From Paenibacillus sophorae (GTDB taxonomy: Bacteria; Bacillota; Bacilli; Paenibacillales; Paenibacillaceae): DNA of 64,000 nt. The notes beneath the pieces were generated by a model, which did not search any database, was not told where the DNA came from, and saw only the letters and a program-made list of their open reading frames with translations. How positions within the stretch are numbered: position 1 is the first letter of the stretch; each line of letters starts with the position of its first letter. The position numbers and the translations under genes are program-made. Shown piece by piece: positions 59,148 through 64,000 of the stretch. The DNA lies in assembly GCF_018966525.1 (NCBI RefSeq), contig NZ_CP076607.1:1116001-1180000 (forward strand), given 5' to 3'.

Positions 59148-60035
59148 ATGTTTCCTTATCTCCAAGAAATTCATCAATTCCCCTATCCCGATTATAGGTT
59201 TATGCCCCGCGGGTATTATTACTCCCCTTATTCTGAAGGTGGGTGGCTCTGGAGCAATGGTGCCTTCGAATCGGACGAAAGATACCGTTTGCCCGCACAG
59301 CAGCGGCTTACCTTCGTGCTTGTGCATGGATCCTGGGCCGACGCTCACTTTTGGGATGGCGTAGCGGCGGTGCTTCGTAGTCAAGGGCATGCCGTCTATA
59401 CACCGGAATACGCAGGTCACGGCAAAGATCCGAACAAGGATGTCACGCATGCGATGGTCACGAAGTCCGTCGTCAATTTTATAACGAAGCTAAACCTGCG
59501 CGACTTCGTTCTCGTCGGGCACAGCTTCGGCGGAACAGTTATTCAAAAGGTTGCCGAACAGGTACCGGATCGCATCAGGCGCCTCGTCTTTTGGGACGCG
59601 TTCGTACTGAAAGACGGCGAGTCGGTTGCCGACGAGTTACCGCCCCAAACGAGACAAGGTTTCGAGCAACTCAGAGCTGGATCGAAGGATGATACGATCA
59701 TGCTTCCGTTTCCGCTGTTTCGGGATTTGTTCGTCAATACGGCCACCTTGGAGGAAGCCAGAAGAATGTATGCAGGCGTCACTCCGGAGCCGGCTACGCC
59801 GCTTTTCGAGAAGCTGGATCTTAAAGCGTTCTATGCGTTGCCTACACCCAAAAGCTATATATATTTTTTCCAAGACAATGCATTGCCACAAGGAGAGGGC
59901 TTCGGCTGGCATCCGCATATGTCCACACGGCTTGGCCAGTTCCGACTTATCGTCGGCGATGGGGACCACTTTACGGATACTCGCACAAGGCCGGAAATGG
60001 TGGCGCGGAAGTTTTACGAGGCGGGCCGGGATTGA
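59148..60035 (+). CDS. Alpha/beta hydrolase with Tyr/Pro-rich N-terminal extension
   Basis: A 295-residue hydrolase. After 50 unusual residues rich in Tyr, Pro and Gly (FPYPDYRFMPRGYYYSPYS) comes a standard fold: LVHGSWADAHFWDG, the nucleophile in VLVGHSFGGT and the late GDGDHFTDT histidine. The core resembles salicylate esterase/AHL-type hydrolases of the pyrethroid-hydrolase group. The extension recalls spore-coat or surface proteins, so the enzyme may be targeted to a surface; that is speculative. GAGAGGA lies ten bases before the ATG at 59148; a TTG at 59142 is possible. Confidence 0.8.
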   Translation: MFPYLQEIHQFPYPDYRFMPRGYYYSPYSEGGWLWSNGAFESDERYRLPAQQRLTFVLVHGSWADAHFWDGVAAVLRSQGHAVYTPEYAGHGKDPNKDVTHAMVTKSVVNFITKLNLRDFVLVGHSFGGTVIQKVAEQVPDRIRRLVFWDAFVLKDGESVADELPPQTRQGFEQLRAGSKDDTIMLPFPLFRDLFVNTATLEEARRMYAGVTPEPATPLFEKLDLKAFYALPTPKSYIYFFQDNALPQGEGFGWHPHMSTRLGQFRLIVGDGDHFTDTRTRPEMVARKFYEAGRD

Positions 60036-60254
60036 CGCTGCTGTAAGGGCATTTTAGTACCACAGCAAGATCGATCTGTAATCCGCCAAAATTCGTGAAT
60101 TGATCGAAAAGGAAACAAGAGGGGTTTTAAAAAGGTCTTCAAAGCGGAATGGCCGCTTAAGGGCAGTCTGTTGTTGTTTGCGAGCCTGGCCGGGCGGATC
60201 TTTAGTTCAGGCGCCTATGCAGCTATTGTGGTTAGGCGCCCGTGCCGCTATCGG

Positions 60255-60297
60255 GCCGGCCTCTTCCTGCCACTGCTGGCGGCAGGAAGAGGCCGGC
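60255..60297. terminator. 17-bp perfect hairpin between convergent genes
   Basis: GCCGGCCTCTTCCTGCC (60255-60271) and GGCAGGAAGAGGCCGGC (60281-60297) are exact complements with a 9-base loop. Neither side has a clear T run, but the position between convergent genes suggests termination. Nothing else is supported between 60036 and 60325. Confidence 0.6.
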
Positions 60298-60325
60298 GGG
60301 TTGTCTTCGGGGTACGCGGCAGCGG

Positions 60326-60901
60326 TTAACCTCGCGTTCGGGAGAGGGCAAGCTGTCCCTCTACATAGTCGGCGTAATCCGCCGCATACTTCTCGAGTTG
60401 TTCGTCGGTCACTTCGCGAATTCCGCCCACAACAAAGGGCGAAAGGTAGATCATTCCGGCCAGGTTGGCGGTCTGCTGGAACGGCCGCAGCAGCTCGCTG
60501 TAAGAATAATTATGAAGGCCTCCGGCTTGGTACATGTTCTCTGCGCCTCCCGAAGAGGTAGCAATGAGGAGTTCCTTGCCATTCAGCTTATCGCCGCCTC
60601 TGCCGTGCGCGAAGCCGAGCTCAAATACTTCATCCATCCATTTCTTCAGCAGGGAAGGCGAGCTGTACCAGAACAACGGGAATTGAAACACGATACGGTC
60701 ATGAGTCGTGAGCAGCGCTTGCTCGCGGGCGACGTCGATCTTTTCGTCCGGATAAGCCTCGTACAGCCGGTGAATGGTAACGTTGCCTCTTCGTTCAAGC
60801 TCGGCCGTGAGTCTTTTGTTGATCCGGGATGTCTCCAAATCCGGATGCGCAACGATCACGAGCGTCGCGGTGCTGCCGGACGGGGTGGAATGGTTGGACA
60901 T
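60326..60901 (-). CDS. NAD(P)H-dependent flavodoxin-fold oxidoreductase (KefF/YwrO-like)
   Basis: A 191-residue FMN-dependent quinone-type reductase. IVAHPDLETSRINKRL binds FMN phosphate, FQFPLFWYSSPSLLKKWMDEVF is the family hallmark and TSSGG follows. Such enzymes reduce quinones and electrophiles by two electrons. The promoter region to 61051 contains AATTCGAGA (near 60931) and TCTCGAATT (near 60986) as an inverted pair, plus GTCGATAT half-sites shared with the region before arsR, so the ArsR regulator encoded upstream on the same strand probably controls it. Confidence 0.9.
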   Translation of the reverse strand: MSNHSTPSGSTATLVIVAHPDLETSRINKRLTAELERRGNVTIHRLYEAYPDEKIDVAREQALLTTHDRIVFQFPLFWYSSPSLLKKWMDEVFELGFAHGRGGDKLNGKELLIATSSGGAENMYQAGGLHNYSYSELLRPFQQTANLAGMIYLSPFVVGGIREVTDEQLEKYAADYADYVEGQLALSRTRG

Positions 60902-61051
60902 GGGGAACAGCTCCTTTTTTTGGATGTGGATAATTCGAGAAATGTCGATATCTTGGTTGAAAATAAAAAAGATTCAGTTACAAATCTCGAATTATCGATT
61001 TATTTTATATATAAAAACTGAATTCAATGGTTTGAATCCAGTCTTTATGAC

Positions 61052-61363
61052 TTATAGATCGTGCTGAATATAGGAAGCAATTTCTTTGATTGCCTCTTCA
61101 TCTCTTCTATAATATGTCCATTTGCCCAGCCGAGTCGCATGTACCAGCCCCGCTCGCTGCAGAACGGACAAATATTGAGATGTAGTCGATTGGGTCATAT
61201 TCAGTTTCGATGTAATCTGGCTGACGCATACCCCAACTTCGATAAGATCTACGCCTCCCTGGGGTCCAAAATGAGCTTTGGGATCTTTTAACCACTCCAA
61301 GATTTGAAGACGCGCTTCATTAGACAGTGCCTTGAATACTTCAATGGGGTCGATTGGTTTCAT
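61052..61363 (-). CDS. ArsR-family transcriptional repressor
   Basis: A 103-residue winged-helix repressor. FKALSNEARLQILEWL is the family opening, the recognition region is LNMTQSTTSQYLSVLQRAGLV and the wing is GKWTYYRRD. It lacks the ELCVC metal site of true ArsR; one Cys (VGVCVSQ) is placed to sense redox or electrophilic stress. A palindrome just before its ATG suggests autoregulation. It is divergent from the ABC operon at 61522. Confidence 0.9.
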   Translation of the reverse strand: MKPIDPIEVFKALSNEARLQILEWLKDPKAHFGPQGGVDLIEVGVCVSQITSKLNMTQSTTSQYLSVLQRAGLVHATRLGKWTYYRRDEEAIKEIASYIQHDL

Positions 61364-61372
61364 GTAACCATT

Positions 61373-61392
61373 ATATCGACGTTTTGCGATAT
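61373..61392 (-). promoter_or_regulatory. ArsR operator candidate
   Basis: ATATCG (61373-61378) and CGATAT (61387-61392) form an inverted repeat with an 8-base spacer, ten bases before the arsR start. Confidence 0.55.
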
Positions 61393-61431
61393 GTCAACGG
61401 ATATGCCAACACAGATATTTTGTTCCACTTA

Positions 61432-61480
61432 TTGACAATGGAAAAATAAGGACATATACTGTGTATATAGATATATACAG
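61432..61480 (+). promoter_or_regulatory. Promoter and GntR/YtrA operator of the ABC operon
   Basis: TTGACA (61432-61437) and TATACT (61455-61460) are 17 bases apart. Overlapping the -10 and start is CTGTGTATAT...ATATATACAG (61459-61480), a near-perfect palindrome of the type bound by YtrA-subfamily GntR repressors. Confidence 0.75.
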
Positions 61481-61521
61481 TAAGCACACGTAATCACACA
61501 TTTAAAGCGAGGTTAACCTTC

Positions 61522-62250
61522 ATGCAGACATTGAAAGATTCATGGTTCATGATACGGGGGGATTTGCGGGGCGACAAAATAAGGATTGTGATCACTACCC
61601 TGTTCTCCATCGTCGTTATGAGCTACTTGGCAGGATTGATGGGATTGCTCGCCAATTCTTCGGTCAACACCTATCAGAGCAGCGCTCTTGCCGACTATTT
61701 GCTGCTGGCTACGGTTCCGATCCTTGGCTTCACGTATTCCCGCCGCGCGATAAAATACTGGAGGGAGGATCCCTACACGAGAATGCTGGCATACCTGCGA
61801 AGCCTGCCCATTCCGCTGAATGTCGTTATGTGTAGAAGAAAGCTCCAATCAGTCATTTGCTTCGCACTGAACGGCACTTTGTTCTTTGGACTGATCTACA
61901 CGCTCGCCGGCCATCTCAGAGACTCTCTTTCTCCGCTCGGGTATGTTGTTTTTTCATTTACCTGGATCGGCTATGGACTGGCAGTGACGGGCCTGTACAT
62001 TTTCATCGAGTTCCTATACAGCGGCAAAGCGTATTTCTGGCTCGTTCTGCTGATGATGCTGATCGCTTTTGGAGGCGCCATGCTGGTGAAGTTTTCCGGC
62101 GGCAACCTGCTGTTCTACAGCATCTCCTGCTCGAAGGAATGGGGGCTGCTGTCGCCCCTGATGTGGGGTACGCTGCTTGTGGGTACGGTGTCTGTGCAGC
62201 TGTTCTCGAAGTGGACGATTGTCAGGCTGAAGAGCCGGGACCTCGTATGA
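61522..62250 (+). CDS. ABC-type membrane protein (permease subunit)
   Basis: A 242-residue protein with about six helices and no ATPase motif. The N-terminus is amphipathic and cytoplasmic (LKDSWFMIRGDLRGDKIR), as in ABC-2-type permeases. It is the first gene of an operon with a YtrA-type GntR repressor and two ABC ATPases and so is presumably their membrane partner. The exported or imported substrate is unknown; YtrA-type operons usually respond to cell-wall antibiotics. Confidence 0.7.
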   Translation: MQTLKDSWFMIRGDLRGDKIRIVITTLFSIVVMSYLAGLMGLLANSSVNTYQSSALADYLLLATVPILGFTYSRRAIKYWREDPYTRMLAYLRSLPIPLNVVMCRRKLQSVICFALNGTLFFGLIYTLAGHLRDSLSPLGYVVFSFTWIGYGLAVTGLYIFIEFLYSGKAYFWLVLLMMLIAFGGAMLVKFSGGNLLFYSISCSKEWGLLSPLMWGTLLVGTVSVQLFSKWTIVRLKSRDLV

Positions 62251-62295
62251 TGACGGGGGGCGGATCGGCTAGCGGGCGGGAAGGCGGTGTAAGCA

Positions 62296-62703
62296 GTGTG
62301 GATTCCTATACAAATTGATGAAAAAAGCGCCGAGCCGCTGTACCACCAGATCGAAACGCAGCTTAGGTCGCTGATTATCAGCGGCAATCTCGCGGAAGGG
62401 ACGATGCTCCCCTCTATCCGGGAATTTGCGGGGGATTTGAAATGCAGCGTGATTACGGTTCGCCGGGTGTATCAGGACCTGGAGGGAGAAGGCCTGCTGC
62501 GGACGAGGCAGGGAACCGGAACCTTTGTCTCCCATGTCGGAGACGGGGCGAGAGAGGAATACAGGCGGGAGACGGTCCGCAAAGCGCTGGAGGCGGCGGT
62601 GGATGCCGGGCGTTCCGTGCAGTTCGGCGAAGAGGAGCTGAATGAGCTTTTTCAGGAAATTGTAAAGCGCAAATACGGGGATGAGAACAAAAAGGGGGAG
62701 TGA
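62296..62703 (+). CDS. YtrA-subfamily GntR repressor
   Basis: A 135-residue short GntR regulator. The winged helix has PLYHQIETQLRSLIISGNL, LPSIREFAGDLKCSVITVRRVYQDLEGEGLL and TRQGTGTFV. The short C-terminal part of about 60 residues is the dimerisation region that defines the YtrA subgroup. The start is GTG at 62296. It is embedded in the ABC operon that its palindromic operator at 61459 should control. Confidence 0.92.
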   Translation: MWIPIQIDEKSAEPLYHQIETQLRSLIISGNLAEGTMLPSIREFAGDLKCSVITVRRVYQDLEGEGLLRTRQGTGTFVSHVGDGAREEYRRETVRKALEAAVDAGRSVQFGEEELNELFQEIVKRKYGDENKKGE

Positions 62704-62706
62704 GGC

Positions 62707-63637
62707 ATGGTTCAACTGGCGGTGGAGATGCGGAATGTGATCAAGAAAAGGCGCACCAAAACAATTGGCCCGATCGACCTGGACTTGCCGGAGGGACACA
62801 TCATCGCGCTGGTGGGGCAGAATGGTTCGGGAAAAAGCACACTTCTGAACCTGCTTCTCAAGCTGTCGCTTCCGGAAGAAGGAGCAATCTGCTGGTTCGG
62901 GAAGAGCGCCGAAGGCGAGCTGCCGATGGATATCCGGCGGAGCATCGGCTATGTGCCGGAATCTCCGATACCTGAGGAGAGCCACTGGATTCCGGAAGAG
63001 GCCGCCTGGTTCCGCAGCCATTGGTATCCGGAGTGGGACGGCGTTTTTTTTTCAGGAAATGCTGGATAAATTCGAGGTGCCGCGAGGGGAAAGGCTCGGT
63101 AAAATGTCCAAGGGCGAACGCCGCAAGTTCGAGATCGCGGCCGCGCTGGCTGCCGGTCCGAAGCTGCTGCTGCTCGACGAGCCTTCATCTGGGCTGGACC
63201 CTTTTGCCTGGAAAATCATGATTGAGACGTTCCAGCGCTACATGGATGAGCGGCAGGCAACGATTGTCATTTCTACGCATATTGTTGAAGAAGTGCGCCG
63301 GCTGGCCGATTATATCGTCCTTCTGCATCAAGGGAAGCTGCTCGGTATGGCGGAGAAAGACAGCCTGCTCAGCATGTGGAATGAAGTTTGGGTAGGTGCG
63401 AAGGACGAAGAAGAACTGGCGGAGCTTGCTGCTGAACTGCCGGAGGCGCTGGAACTGAATATGCAGGCTCCCGGCATGGCGTCGATGATCACCTCCCGTT
63501 TGCTGGATCTGGAGAAACGCTTTTCGGATTTGGGCGTAAAGATGATCAAGAGCCGCAGTCTGGAATTGGAGGAGATTTTGAGCTTGTGGACCATGGGACA
63601 CCGTCCCGATCTTGTCGATCTAAGGAGAGGAGACTAG
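62707..63637 (+). pseudogene. ABC transporter ATPase, frameshifted at a run of nine T
   Basis: The first frame (62707-63069) has Walker A GQNGSGKST and the Q-loop region. It then runs into GVFFSGNAG and stops. The second frame picks up exactly at FFQEMLDKFEVP and carries a degenerate signature (MSKGERRKFEIA), Walker B LLLLDEPSSGLDP and the switch His in VISTHIVEE, to the stop at 63637. The break falls in a run of nine T (63044-63052); eight would restore one frame of about 309 residues. It may be a mutation, a sequencing error, or a slippage site that still yields full-length protein. Confidence 0.85.
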
Positions 63638-63640
63638 AGA

Positions 63641-64000
63641 ATGGAAGCACTAAAGCTGGAGAGTGTTGTGAAGCAGTACGGAGACAAAACGGCGGTGAAT
63701 GGAATTACTCTTGGCGTGGAGCCGGGGGAGATCTACGGTTTGCTGGGGGCCAACGGCGCGGGCAAGACGACGACGATGCGCATGGTGCTTGGCCTGATTT
63801 ATCCTGACGGAGGGAATATCCGGTATAACGGCAAGCCGTTCAGCAGCGAGCTTCAGTCCATCATGGGCTATCTCCCCGAAGAGCGGGGGCTGTATCCAAA
63901 GGTAAAGGTCAGCGACCAGATTATCTACCTTGCGCGTCTGCGCGGCATGTCCGCAAGCGATGCCGACAAGAGCCTGCGTTACTGGCTGGACCGCTTCGAG
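63641..64000 (+). CDS. ABC transporter ATPase (3' partial)
   Basis: The first 120 codons of an ABC ATPase, open to the window end. Walker A is GANGAGKTT near residue 37, and LPEERGLYPKVKVSDQI is the Q-loop region of the NatA/CcmA-like export ATPases. AAGGAGAGG precedes the ATG, and it begins four bases after the frameshifted ATPase. It belongs to the YtrA-type operon. Confidence 0.9.
   Translation, partial: MEALKLESVVKQYGDKTAVNGITLGVEPGEIYGLLGANGAGKTTTMRMVLGLIYPDGGNIRYNGKPFSSELQSIMGYLPEERGLYPKVKVSDQIIYLARLRGMSASDADKSLRYWLDRFE

Noticed and set aside
1..64000. CRISPR arrays.
   Set aside because: No regularly spaced direct repeats of 24-40 bases with unique spacers were seen.

Overview
The window looks like a chromosomal segment of a Paenibacillus-type Bacillota. 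The evidence is strong AGGAGG-type ribosome binding sites, sigma-A promoters, LexA boxes of the Bacillus CGAAC-N4-GTTCG type, FNR boxes of the TGTGA-N6-TCACA type, a caa3 oxidase operon, and moderately GC-rich genes broken by one clearly AT-rich island. The genus is an inference; no rRNA or other decisive marker is present.

Layout. 1-3436: the last module of a nonribosomal peptide synthetase (A-PCP-TE, valine-type code), cut by the window edge, with a convergent alpha/beta hydrolase. 3573-10789: two ribonucleotide reductases on the minus strand, aerobic nrdA-nrdB and anaerobic nrdD-nrdG. The nrdDG control region stacks five DnaA-box-like repeats at 11-12 bp spacing, a promoter whose spacer is an NrdR box, a second NrdR box 32 bp away, a cobalamin riboswitch and a terminator. 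11001-18257: a small thiamine-binding-type protein, tRNA-Thr(CGU), then a decayed integrase, an IS630 element with an IS5 element inserted at its right junction, a YedK fragment and an AT-rich block (lipoprotein, S8 protease, secreted protein, small ORF) that together look like an island at the tRNA. 18349-22207: a LexA-controlled 66-residue protein, a secreted Ig-like protein, an EIIA-Glc protein, a diguanylate cyclase and a 32-residue membrane protein behind an FNR-type promoter.

22825-35211 is the most notable region. It resembles the flavin-based extracellular electron transfer (FLEET) locus known from Listeria. On the plus strand are eetA, eetB, ecfA1, ecfA2, ecfT, a U32-family protein, a class III aminotransferase and a UbiA prenyltransferase. 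Converging on a bidirectional terminator are a two-component polyprenyl diphosphate synthase, a type II NADH dehydrogenase with a membrane tail (ndh2) and a two-domain FMN-binding lipoprotein (pplA). pplA-ndh2 has two FNR-type boxes upstream. The expected route is NADH to Ndh2, to a dedicated demethylmenaquinone, to flavinylated PplA outside the membrane. The flavin transferase (ApbE/FmnB) is not in the window.

35709-50974: housekeeping and accessory genes (histidine kinase, MFS permease, SDR, RidA, a TetR-hydrolase pair with identical operators, SNF2 helicase, small alarmone synthetase, TrmB regulator, xpt, lipid kinase). 51419-58469: a structured RNA leader before a 62-residue protein, then the caa3 oxidase operon ctaCDEF with ctaG and a DUF420 gene. 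58663-64000: an ORF remnant, a hydrolase, a flavodoxin-fold oxidoreductase with an ArsR regulator, and a YtrA-type GntR/ABC operon in which one ATPase is frameshifted at a run of nine T; the last ATPase gene is cut by the window end.
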